From contig JACAXG010000067.1 in the NCBI GenBank assembly GCA_018881555.1, positions 4,063,635 to 4,127,634 on the forward strand: DNA of 64,000 bases, given 5' to 3'. Position 1 is the first letter of the stretch. Each line of letters starts with the position of its first letter. The position numbers were made by a program, and so were the translations under genes. The notes under the pieces are model-generated. The model did not search any database and was not told the origin of the DNA. It worked only from the letters and a program-made list of their open reading frames with translations. Positions 40,301 through 51,320 of this stretch are shown piece by piece. This DNA comes from Amblyornis subalaris. Taxonomy: Eukaryota; Chordata; Aves; Passeriformes; Ptilonorhynchidae.

Positions 40301-43033
40301 TCTGATTTTAGCAGGTAGATATCAATAGGTCTGACCTCTGACTAATTCTAGACAAGCTTGCTGGTGAATACTCTCAGATGACAACTCATATTCAAAACCA
40401 CAAATAAGTCTACAATATATAAGTCCAAATCATGTTTCCTTGTAACTTCTGGCCTTATTTCACCACTGTACTTAGGCTGTTAACCTTATGGCTAAATACT
40501 CTTCTGTACACTTTATGATTACCTTGGCCAACTCAAGAAGTCTCTGTCAGGAGAGGGAATTTTTATGCCATGTGACAAGACAGTTGCATGTTCTGGTGCT
40601 TTGCAGACAGATTTCTTCTGCCTTAAATTCCAGTGCCTCCATATCTGCTATTTGCTCTTCTGCATGCTTCAGGCAAAAGGTTGTAGAGCACTGTCAAGAT
40701 TTTCACGTCGGACACATGGGAAACCTGTTTCAGGCTCTCAAAGTGGAAAAAGGTAGTATGGGTACATAACATTACTGGTGGTTTTATCTCACAGGAGCCA
40801 TGAATGAGAGGGCTGGGTAGAAGGAGGACTATGCCTCAAGCAGCTCAAGACTGGAAACATCCTGTCTGCTCCCCAAAACAGCATGGGTACACATAGAAGC
40901 TAATACACACATGTGCAGCTAGGAATGGGCATTCATATTTTTTCAAACACCAAGTTATTCAGCAATTTGTGTAAGTGGATTTAAAAAAGAAATAGAAACA
41001 AACATCTTGGGCCCTCTTTACCTTTCCAGTACTCACTGCTTCCAAAAATGCTTTTTTGTTTTTGTTTTTTCCCTTTTTCTTCTGATGTGCCACACATTTT
41101 CAGAAAATTAATTTGAGGATCTATAGTGCTAACTTCATTAGCAGAGGATAAGCATTTTAAATAACTGACTTAACCTCAGGCTAACCTTGACCTGTGCAGT
41201 ATCTGGTGGCATATACTGGAAATCCTGAGTGCCAGTGCAACAAAGAAGCAGCAGGAAGTAACCTGCATGCCCAACACCAAGCTTCATCTGGCATTACTTC
41301 ATGTATAACTCTCCTACTGGGGCTACAGAAAAACTGCCAGATAGTCCAGGTCCTGCAAGAGAAAGAAGTTGAGCTAAGAGATGACACTGAGGCCATTGCA
41401 ATGTCAGTCTAGGACCACTCAGTCTGTAACGGACAGTGTGTTGGGTCTCTGGAGGCCACCTCCATCTCCCTCCTGAGAAAAACCTTACTTACACTACTCA
41501 GTCTTCAAGGAAGGAGATATCAGTTCTGTGGCTCTGACTGTATGAAGATCCCAATATGTGTGTTGGAACATCAGAAAAAAAAAATCTCTGCCACCTAATG
41601 GTTGGAATAAATCGGGATTTGACTTGCATGCATCGACTGATCATCATAAAATGAAAATGATTGGAACTCAATGCCTAAATATCTCTGCATGAAAAACTAA
41701 CATGATGACACTAGAGAGAACAGCAGTTTGAAAATGGAAGGAACATGTGATGGGACTGGAAGCAATCTGCAGGTAAATCTCAGCTATATTCAGGTCACGA
41801 ACTCAACTCCCTTGTTACTTCCAAGCCTGAAATTTATTTGATAGAAAGAAATAAAATGTGAGAGGGACGGGAATAAATTATCCTATTTTAACATCATTGA
41901 ATTATGTGCCATGAAGTTACTGCACTGAACTTTTCATCAGCATGAGCAGAGGATGAGTAAGCTAGGGAGGAGCAGATTGCCAACAACAGCCTTCAGCTAT
42001 ATCATTATATATGTTTTAAGAAGTCCTTATAAATTTGTACACAACTACTTTGCTGCTCAGCATTTAAGCCATCAGTTATTCAGTGTTGTAACCAGTACGG
42101 TTGCCTAGCTTTCTAAGGCAGATTACAAACAATAAAGAAAAAGTGAAAAAAAAAAACCATGGAAATGCCCCAAATGGCCACAGAATATGATAGTGCTTTC
42201 CAGGTATTGTCCCCAAACTGGTTACTTGACATCCACAAGATGGATGGATAAGGAGCTTTGGTTTTTATGCATAATGCAAACTATTTACCATATGCTATGC
42301 AAGAAAATGATACAGTATTTTGTATAGATCCACAAAGATCTCTTATAAAAGAGATATTTGTAAATTCCCCCAAAATGAAAATATAAATCAAAGGTATTTG
42401 AGTTTAATCTTCTCTCAAAGCATAAGAAATGAGCAGCAAGGGAATGGGTTAGTAAGTAGCAAGAATACTTAATTGATTCCTCTATGGATGAGATCACAGA
42501 AAATTATCTTACAGCCAACCTATTGTAAATAACAGAAATTTATGTTTTGTTTCTAATGTAGTAGACCTTTAAAAAACAAATTACAGAGCTTTAGTCAACA
42601 CTGACTCAGCATAAAAGTCAGTGTTTAAAAACTGACTCCATGAAAATGAGCAGCTACAGACACATAACAAAATAACCACAAGGACACAACCATCATTTAA
42701 AAGGCACTACAGAAAATGTGGATTTAAATGTTATCAGTACACTGTCATCCAAACTAATAGTGTGTCTACGTTAAGCTCAAACTCTCACTTGCATCTTTTT
42801 TAGTGCCACTATCACATTCAAGACTCCCACAACACTTTGCCATTTACCAGCAAAGCCTAGCAGAGTGATGCAGACTGTCATTTTGCCTTTATCTCTTTAT
42901 TAATAAAAAGTGATGAGAAACTACTTGCATGTATGAGCATGTACATTTCTTGTACTATGCTTATAGTAGCTTGTTATAGAAGTCCTTTCTTTCAACTCCT
43001 CTTAGCTAGTTATTAAAAACTACCTAAAATGTC

Positions 43034-44212
43034 TTTTCAGTTCAGCCTGTGCTGAGCACTTTCCAGGGACAGGGAATCTGCCACCCTTCTGAGCAACCTG
43101 TTCCAGTGTTTAGCACCCTCATCGTAAAAGATGTCTTCCTTACGTCCAATCTAAATCTACCCTCTTTTAGTTTAAAACCATTACCCCTTGTCCTATCACA
43201 CAGGCTCTGCTAAAAAGTCTGTTTCCATCTTTCTTGTAGGCCCCTTTAAGTACTGAATAATAAGGTGTCCGTGGAGCCTTCTCTTCTCCAGGCTGACAGT
43301 CCCAGCTCTCTCAGTCTGTTTTCATAGGTGAGGTGCTCTATCCCTCTGATCACCTTCATGGCCCTCCTGTAAAACCCGTCCAACAGGTCTATGCCCTTCT
43401 TACGCTGGGGACTCCAGAGCTGGATGCAGCACTCCAGATGGGGTCTGACCAGAGGAGAGTAGAGGGGCAGGACCGCCTGCCTCGACCTGCTGGCCATGCA
43501 GCTTTTGTTGCAGCCCAGAATATGGTTGGCTTTCTAGTTATGTCCAGCTTTTCATCCACCAGTATTCCTAATTCCTTCTCAGCAGGGCTGCTCTCAATTC
43601 CTCCATCCTTGAGCCTGTATTGACAACAGGATTTGCCCTGACCCAGGTGCAGCACCTTGCACTTGGCTTTGTTGAACCTCGTGATGTGCCCACGGACTCA
43701 TTTTTATAGCTTGTCCAGTCGCTCTGGACAGCATCCCATCCCTTGGTTGTGTCAACTGCACCACTCAGCTTGGTGTCCTCTGCAAACTTGCTGAGGGTGC
43801 ACCCGATCCCACTGTCCATGTCATTGATGAAGATATTAACCAGTACTGCTCCCCATATAGACCCCTGAGGGATGCCACTTGCCACTGATCGCCNTTTGGA
43901 TAATGAGCTGTTGACCACTACCCTCTGGATGTGGCCATCCAACCAATTCCTCATTCACCTAACAGACCATTCATCCAATCCACCTCTCTTCAATTGAGAG
44001 AGTAGGCTATTGTGGGCAACTGTATCAAAGTCTTTACAGAAGTCCATATAAATGACAACTGTAGCCCTTCCCTTATCCCCATATGTAGTCATTCCATCAC
44101 AGAAGTCCACTCGGATGGTCAGGCAGGACTTGCCCTTGGTGAAGGCGTGCTAGCTGTCTTGAATCACCTCCCCGTTCCCCATGTGCCTTAACACAGATTC
44201 TAGGAGGATTAG
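43034..44212 (-). mobile_element. CR1 LINE, 5'-truncated, minus strand
   Basis: About 1.2 kb of CR1 lying in reverse. From the left it has 3'UTR text (GGGACAGGGAATCTGCCACC, then AACCTGTTCCAGTGTTTAGC and ACCATTACCCCTTGTCCTAT), then the C-terminal part of ORF2, then reverse transcriptase up to about 44212. The extreme 3' tail repeat is missing, so the match begins inside the 3'UTR. The boundary at 44212 is where family resemblance stops and unrelated sequence with GGACAAAGGG starts. One N lies at 43894. Confidence 0.92.
43240..44210 (-). pseudogene. CR1 ORF2 remnant: reverse transcriptase, frameshifted
   Basis: Three minus-strand frames in succession carry one RT reading. The first (43954 down to about 43690) has [34 protein letters not shown] and [13 protein letters not shown]. 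The second (43655 to about 43510) has LHLGQGK..CQYRL and [12 protein letters not shown]. The third (43497 to 43246) has LPLYSPLVRPHLECCIQLWS, RRAMKVIRG and RLRELGL. The three frames differ, so there are at least two frameshifts. The catalytic FADD box reads FAED, so the first Asp of the DD pair is now Glu. The frame also shows loss where the family would read through about 43660-43690. The gene is not functional. Confidence 0.88.
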
Positions 44213-47200
44213 TGTTGGACAAAGGGAGGGAGAGAAAAAGCTAAACAGTCATTGCTTTTATTTAGAAGTAATTCATTATCTGGGCACTGTATTCTGCTAA
44301 CAATAAAAATCTTAGCAGGGTGGTTTTAAACTGGTATCTGATGGCTTGGGACTGTTTATTTCTACCCAGCTGTCCAGATTGAAACCTGCTTAGCAATGCA
44401 GAGCTTCTTTGCCTCTGTGCTGAAATTATCTCCAACGCTCTGCCAAAATAATGACAATGTTGTGACAGTCTCTGAAGGTTTGCTTTGATTACCTCTGCAT
44501 CATGGTGACACAGAACCATTGGACTGCTTTGATACTCAAGAGAAAGGACAACAGGTTACATAAACAGTGTTTTCTAGCCACAGAAGATAAACAAATTCCT
44601 CCCAGACCCTCCAAAGTAACAGCCCAGTTCACTTATTACTGCTTCAGACTAAATCACTCCTGGTTTTTTTTTCTTAAAACTGGTGAGTCTCCCTCTCTCT
44701 TAATAAGCAGCCTGAATCCCAAAACAAGCCCTTCAAAAATGCCCTGCGCATCATTGCAGATGTGTCATACTTCACTTTCTTTCCCTTTTACTCAGTGTTA
44801 CTGAGGAGATTCCTACATGCAAAGTTACTTCCTTCTTATTTTCTTCAAAATGATATTTTTTAGCTTCCTCAGATATATCTTAAAGAAGTCATGCCCCAAA
44901 GAGTATGGGGGAGCTCTACAGGAGTTTGGGCCTGTGACATGCAGCTAAAGCTTCACAATTAAATAATCGGGATTTTACTGGAGTCTCATATTGCCTAAGA
45001 GTTTATAGTGTAACTCAGTGCCTTATGCATGCTGGAATGCTTTCAAATAACTGCATCAATTCTCCAGTGTATATTCCAAGATATATTGACTCTTGCTTTA
45101 ACTATTTTGGTGGCTTGGATGACTAATCAGCTTTGTTGCGAGTTAAGACTTTCTGTAAGGATATTTGGATTTTCTACTTCCAGAAGAGNGATGCTGCATG
45201 AATTTGCAATGGTTTTATATAGATCATTGCAACCCTTATGATCTTAGGTTCTTCTGCAAATTCATCAGCTGTTCCATCAACAATTTTTAACTGCCGGTTT
45301 GTCAAAGTTATTTTAACTTTTGCCAATTTAATGTACTTCCCCCTGCTTTATTAATTTTTAAGGCTTAATAACAACACATTAGGACATAGTCCAGAGATGA
45401 AAGTTTTATAGCCCAGCTGGAGTTTTACCATAAAACCCATTCATCTGCAGTAAACAGAATTGTTGCTAGCGAACTATTAAACAACTTTGGGTTTGAGATG
45501 CTCTTTCAAGTTGCCATGTTACCTAGGATTGTTTTTCCAATTAACCTGACATTTTATAAAACAAAGGCAGATATGAACATCTATTTAAAAGCCAGGTGGA
45601 AGTGAACAAATTGGCCAAAAAAAGTTAGATGTTACATACGTGTTTGAGAAAAAGTAGCATTTCACTGTAAGAGGTAATTGACATCACTGTGAAAAAAGAC
45701 AAATACAAACAAAACAGAACCCTTAATATAATAAGGATTCCTGAAAAAGGTAATTGCACCATAATTTCATATTTGTAACTGTAAACTTAATTATTGCGTC
45801 ATTTATGGATTGTACCATCTTCTTTAGGGAAGATATTTCTTCCCAAACCTAAAACACTGATTCTGCTAGTCTTCAGCAAAACATTTTGTTTCAAGCAGCA
45901 TCTATCATCTTGCTAATGAAAATGTCAGTAACAGAGAGAAGCAGCACATTTTCCACATAGAAGGTACATATGTAATAAACCTAATATGAAAAATATCTCA
46001 TGTTGTTTTTATGACATGTAAACACATTTGATATATTTTCCTTCCAAGTCAAATTATTTAGAACACTGCAGGATATCCCACTTAAAAGGACTCCAGGATT
46101 ACATTTTATTTCTCTATGAGCATGGTTCCGAATAACCAAAAAATCTCATGTTTTCTATTTGTCGCTGACAGAAGATTGATTAAAATCTGGGGAAACAACA
46201 ACTGCTACTATTTCTGTCAGCTCTCAGTCAAGCATTCTCCCTTATAATTTTTAATAGTGCTTAGGCTTTTTTTAACTTTATGCAAATGTTCTTCTGGTTC
46301 AGTATAAATATTAACTTTCTTTACTAGCACTATTACTTCACGAGCTTTCAGTTACTTCTTAATTATTTGAAGTGTTTCCATCTAAAAGGTACCATCAGTG
46401 GGCTACCCGCCAAGCACCAACTGGGACCACCTCTGCACCCACTGCTGCAGTACAAGTAAACCAAACAGTCATGACTATATTGGGATATAACAGAATACAA
46501 TTATTATCGCTTAAATTAAGGTCAGAGATGAAAAGTCATCAGATATTAAAAACCATCACTAGACACAATGGCGTGACCTTATTTTCCTTGCTCACATTTC
46601 CTTTCTGTCTCTTGGAATTAGTTTAGAAGGACATTGCTGTCTCATTTGAAATATGTCTCCTGACACAGGTATCTGGATGTGGAATACATTTGCTCTATGG
46701 AGCCATGAGCCTGACTTTAGTTCCCTAGACTCCACTTAAACACAAGCACTGTAAACCAATCTCTGCAGGTGTAAGTGACATTTACCAGCCTGTTCCTGAG
46801 ACCTGACCATCTCCAGCCACAAAAATTAACAGTCAAAGCTCAGCAAATCTCAAGATTCATTTCACATAAAGCCGTGGAAAAAGCCATTTTTGCATGCATT
46901 TTCCCAATATAGTTACATAGATGGGAGCATTAGTGCTTGCACCATTCAACACTGTCCCCAGAGGACACCTGATTTGCATGCAGACAACCATGTGAACCAC
47001 TGCTCCAAGTAGCTGGTGAGGACCAAAAAGCTCTGAGAGAAGAAGGATTGACTTTTTAAATGCTTCTGCCCTGCACGCGATTTCTGAGAAGCCTCAAGGT
47101 AGTCCAAATCCAGACGACTAAAAGCACAAGGAACCAGGACTGGTGAACCTTGGGAATACTATGAGATGGGACTCAAAGCAGAATCGTGGTCTGCTAATGT

Positions 47201-48940
47201 CCAGCTGAGAAGAGAGGACAGCTCACGCTCCCATCATCCTATCTGTCTTTGTTGGGTTAACAGAAGAACAATGTCCCATTTGTCACTCAATTAAATAGAT
47301 GAAATTCTAAATATAGATGGGTAAGTGGAAAAAAGCAACTAAGAGGTGCTGTTTCTATACAGTCATTGTCAAGAGGAGAAAAGAAACATTAAAGTAGATT
47401 ACAGGAAAAACATACAGCAATTACCAATACATATTACATCTTCTACAAATTGCTTCTGCAAGGAAATTTTACTGTAGTATTTCTTATAATGATTGTCAGG
47501 CAAACACTGAGGATGTGGGAAAGGGTCTGATTTAACACTGACAAAATCCCAAGTCTTTTCATGGCAAGCATAGTATCAGGTCCTTTCAATGTGTGTTATA
47601 CTGATTGGCACAAGCAGAACATAACAAAAAACACAGTAGTGTTTCTGCCCCCATCTTGCTTATTTCTCTGACATGATACATGAAGTTTATCTTAAAGAGA
47701 CCCAGTTCTCAGAAGCCAGCATCCATCTGTGGTAACAATTTTCCATGCATATATTTATCTTTGCAGTAATAACTGATCTACATATAAACAAACCAGTTCC
47801 TTACATACAAATTCTAACAGCTCTCAGGCACATTATTTCATCAGCACGTGCAGGCAATACCACAGAAGGCTAGTACAAAAAAATGCATATGCATCAATGC
47901 AAGTCAGATTCCCTTTTAAAAACAACAGCTACACATCTCCCAGCCATACACCTCTGATCCATCTCAATGTGGAGCATAACTGCAAAATTTAGCACAGATT
48001 AGATAACACTTTTCTAAGAAAATGAGAAACTCTGTATTATTACATCCCTGTGTTACCAATCAAACATAATGAATTTTTGATCCTCTGCAGTATAAAGCAC
48101 AGTACTGCCAGCCATCTAAAGCAAACATTCCCAGACTCTGAAACACAGCTGTAAATATTCTTGCCCAGGGTGCTGATCTTGGTGGCAATTTCTGGCTTTG
48201 ACTCCTGTCTACTTTTCCTAAGTCCATACCAGTCAAATTTGGGTGAAANAATAGCTTTAAGAAGGATTCTGTTAGTTCCTATGAATTACTGTAGCTAGCT
48301 GTCCAGTGATGTAAAACTGACACTATTTTTACAGTTCTCTTAAACTGAAATTCAAACTAATTTCAGCTATTCTCTCATAGTATTTTTAGTTGAATCAATA
48401 TCATTCAGCCATTTTGAAAGCTGTTATGACACACATAAACTAATACATACATGAAAGCATTCTTTAATACAGGAGAATAAAGATTATGCTGCAACTGTCT
48501 TTTATATACATGTCATATTAAAATGTTTATTAGAGGAGCCCAAGAGGGCTATAGGTTCCCTCAATATACTATAAGTGCTTTTCTCCCTGCAAGGAAACAG
48601 TCTCACATCTCCTGCACTTTAATCTATACTGTGACTGATGGTGACCCCTCCTCACAATGCACTGCAATATTCACTGGTGAAAAGCCCTACAACTGCTCTG
48701 AATCTGGCCCCCTGAAGTCATATTACCACAGGAGTTTTTGATTTTAACTGTGGTAGTCTGGGCTAGATAGAATGTGAATTCAGGAAAGTAAGTATATTAA
48801 AAGGTTCCTCAATTCTCAGATCTGATTTTTGTTCATACTTAAAGCCCACAGTAGGGGAAAGAGGAGAGAATTCTTTTTTTCTCCTTGCAGCACTTCAGAG
48901 TCAATACATTTACCAAGATATGATCTGATTCCATTCTGAT
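44213..48940. other. Noncoding unique DNA
   Basis: AT-rich DNA with no recognisable gene. The open frames (for example 44502-44804 and 46372-46626) have no motifs. One frame at 48523-48741 contains a zinc-finger-linker-like stretch, described under findings, but nothing around it supports a gene. Single Ns occur at 45189 and 48249. Confidence 0.55.
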
Positions 48941-49148
48941 TTGCAGAATGGTTAGCTAATTGGCAAGCACATAGAATTTAAGAACTAGATTTTGTAGATT
49001 AAACTCATTACTTCAAGCTTTTTATGTTAGGCTCTGAGTCTCCACATAACCTCTTCCCCTGCTGATTATCTGCCCTACTCCCTTTGCACATTTCATTCCC
49101 CTGCTTCGGTGCTGTATCCAATGCCTTCTCTGGAAAGGTTGCCTCACC

Positions 49149-49350
49149 TGCCCCCGGTGCTTCCTCCTGTCCAGGCTCCCTCTCTCGCAGCCCCGCGTCC
49201 TCATACCCCTGCCACCGAAGGCTTGACCCGAAGGTTACGGCAGTCCTCTCTGAGCCACCAGCACCTCGACACAAATTACTTGTCTCACTGAACTGTTACA
49301 TTTCCCGGAATGAAGCCAGTTACCAGGCGGCGGCGGAGCTGGTTGTTGAT
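49149..49350 (-). other. Candidate alternative first exon, leftward transcript
   Basis: A local GC and CpG rise (49120-49345) precedes a good minus-strand splice donor. The reverse complement reads GGGGGCAG followed by GTGAGGC, putting the exon end at 49148 and the first intron base at 49147. No polypyrimidine tract and AG acceptor is obvious on its upstream side, which is why I prefer a first exon to an internal one. The start near 49350 is only a guess from the GC boundary. The frame covering it (MCRGAGGSERTAVTFG...) matches nothing I know, so the exon would probably be noncoding. Confidence 0.3.
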
Positions 49351-49918
49351 CTGTGATACCCTCCAGCTGACTGCCTTTTTAGCATGCACGATCTTCAGGC
49401 CACAGACTACGCCTTTCTTTTGTGTCTGGAAAGCCTGTAGCAGTTGCTGGGCACTAGGAACAAACCAACCTTTGTATTGGGAGATACAAAAATTCTTCTC
49501 ACCTAAGAGGACTGCAATTCTCGGCCACGTTGACTAAAGAGAAAGATTCAAAGAGGTCCGGGGATGTTTAAGGATGAGTAGCCTTCTCAGAAGCAAGGCT
49601 GGTTTTCTGTGTTGACTATATGCTTACTATTTACACTGAAAATAAAGCTCATCAAAAGGTTGAATTTGCCTTTACTTTGAAAGGAATACGTCATCTTCAA
49701 ATATGCAAAGCAGGTTTACTGTTGATAACCCAAGAGTTATTGACCTTTTATTTCAGCTGTTCTCAGCGTGCACTTTGGCTTTTTCTGTAATAAGATCATC
49801 TTACCACCAGATGATTATTGATCATTTATGACAGAAACAAAAAGCCTTGACCAGACTAATCTATTCATTGTGCTCAGTGCAAAGTGATATAAAAAACGAC
49901 AAACACCCCCCTCCCAAT

Positions 49919-49939
49919 CCCCCCCCCCCCCAAAAAAAA
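49919..49939. repeat. C13 run followed by A8
   Basis: Thirteen C directly followed by eight A, about 200 bases left of the CpG island. The frame crossing it encodes a proline run and is a by-product of the homopolymer. Confidence 0.85.
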
Positions 49940-50706
49940 CCCCTACAGATTCACAGTCGAAAACACCATCTCAGGATGAAACCCAGAGAGCTAGGGAAGA
50001 TGGCAAGCAGCAGTAAGTTTCACCGGAGACCTGCTTGGTGAGCAACTACCACCTGGCAACAGCAATGGCACTACCAACCGAGTGTGATAGCAACTGGAGT
50101 AAGTCCTCACTCCCTAACCCAAACCTGCTGCGGCCTTCCCCGTGCTGCCCACCCAGGCAGGGGAGACGATGTACGGCAGCATGACAAGGCTGTGGGGCAG
50201 GGCTGGGTGGCTACTCAGGACCCACGGGGCCGTCAGCACCCTTGCCAACCCAATGTCGAGGCAGCGGTAAGATGTGTCCCCCACCCTCAACTTCTCCGGA
50301 CGGGCCCAGGCAGGTGGGCAAGGAGGGAGAAGCTTCTAGACTAACCTGCTCACAGGTTTCCACGATGTGCTTTCTCCCCCCTCGGGGGACCCAGACCGTG
50401 ACAACCGGCTGGGGGATGCTTTGGGCTGCTCTGCCCGTCTCCTCTCCGACGCGACGGCGAGGGCTGTCCCCTGCCCGCCCCAGCTGGAGGGCTGCGGGGC
50501 GCTCCGGGCGGGGGGCACGGCCAGGGGTAGGGGACGAGCGGAGATGCGGCGGGTATCGGCCGCGCCGGGAACGGGCAGCCTCCCGGGTGGCTGTGTCCTC
50601 GCTCGCCGCAGATTTTAAGGTTAAGTGCGTGCTATTTCTCACCCTCACAAAAGGGAGGACGAAGGAAAGATGATCAAGGAAACAAACCAGGCAGGGGAGC
50701 GATGAA

Positions 50707-50723
50707 GGGGGGGGGGGGGGGGG
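50707..50723. repeat. Poly(G) run, G17
   Basis: Seventeen consecutive G on the plus strand inside the CpG island. It could form a G-quadruplex. The exact length is doubtful because homopolymers of this kind are poorly read. Confidence 0.9.
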
Positions 50724-51003
50724 AGAAGTAAAGGAGGGAGAAACAAAGGGAAGAATAAAACCCTCTCTGGGAACAAGCAAACAAAGGGGGTAAAAACAGC
50801 TCGGCGGTCTCCTCGGGGGGTAACCCCCCGCCAGGCTCCCCGGCACCACGGCACCCCGCCCCGACGTACTGCGGCCCCCGCCACGAGCTGCTGCCCCCGG
50901 CCGCGCACAGCGGAGCCCCGCGGGCAGGACCCCGCGCCTGGCCGCTGTCGCCCTGGGAAGTTCGGCGGCGCGGAAACACCCCCGCGGGGTCGGGGCACCT
51001 TAC

Positions 51004-51320
51004 CTATCGGCTGGCACTCCTCGGGGAGCGGGGGATGAAGCAGGGGAAAAAAAATGGGGGGACAAAAAATAATAATAAAGCCACCCCAGTTTCCGAAATT
51101 GCACCGCTCGTTCAGGTTACTATGGAAATCGTCGCGAGAAGGCAAAAAAAAAAGCCAGAAGCCATCCTCATCCTCTCCGCCTCCGCGAGGGACCGCGGCG
51201 CCGGAGCCGCTGCCTCCCCGGGCGCAGGGCTGCGCGCTCCCCGCCGCCGGCCGCCGGCTGCTCTCCGCCGCCGCGCACCGGCAGCGGCCCCGGCCCCAGC
51301 CCCGCGCCGCGCCGCCAGCG
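51004..51320 (-). other. Candidate first exon (5'UTR), leftward gene
   Basis: The reverse complement reads GTGCCAGCCGATAG followed by GTAAGGTG, a near-consensus donor with the exon ending at 51004 and the intron starting at 51003. The TTTAAA at 51348-51353 would place a start site near 51320 if it works as a TATA-like element in this direction; that is inference. The exon is unlikely to be coding. An ATG at 51168 opens a short hydrophobic frame (MRMASGFFFCLLATISIVT) that ends at a TGA after 19 codons, so it would be an upstream ORF. The other long frame through it has no recognisable domain. If this is right, the sequence to the left is intron 1. Confidence 0.4.
51116..51129. promoter_or_regulatory. 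X-box-like motif inside the CpG island
   Basis: GTTACTATGGAAAT resembles the RFX X-box (GTTRCC, a short spacer, RGYAAC) with one mismatch in the left half and two in the right. X-boxes are known in promoters of ciliary genes. Here it would lie within the proposed 5'UTR, about 200 bases downstream of the guessed start. Confidence 0.25.

Larger units (their letters stand above)
25131..43033. other. Long gene desert, noncoding
   Basis: Almost 18 kb without a gene I can support. The largest open frames (30003-30443, 35179-35580 and 35338-35622) have no recognisable domains, overlap frames on the opposite strand and lack clear splice sites. The region 35150-35620 is richer in GC than its surroundings but shows no conserved motif. 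I see short GT and CA runs, an A-rich duplication at 28751-28866, a GGTGTG repeat at 29108-29130, two X-box-like palindromes (27091 and 34358) and about nine isolated Ns. Confidence 0.55.

Noticed and set aside
51112..51168. Signal-peptide-like short frame MRMASGFFFCLLATISIVT
   Set aside because: It stops after 19 codons and its Phe run comes from a T9 tract. It is at most an upstream ORF in the proposed 5'UTR.
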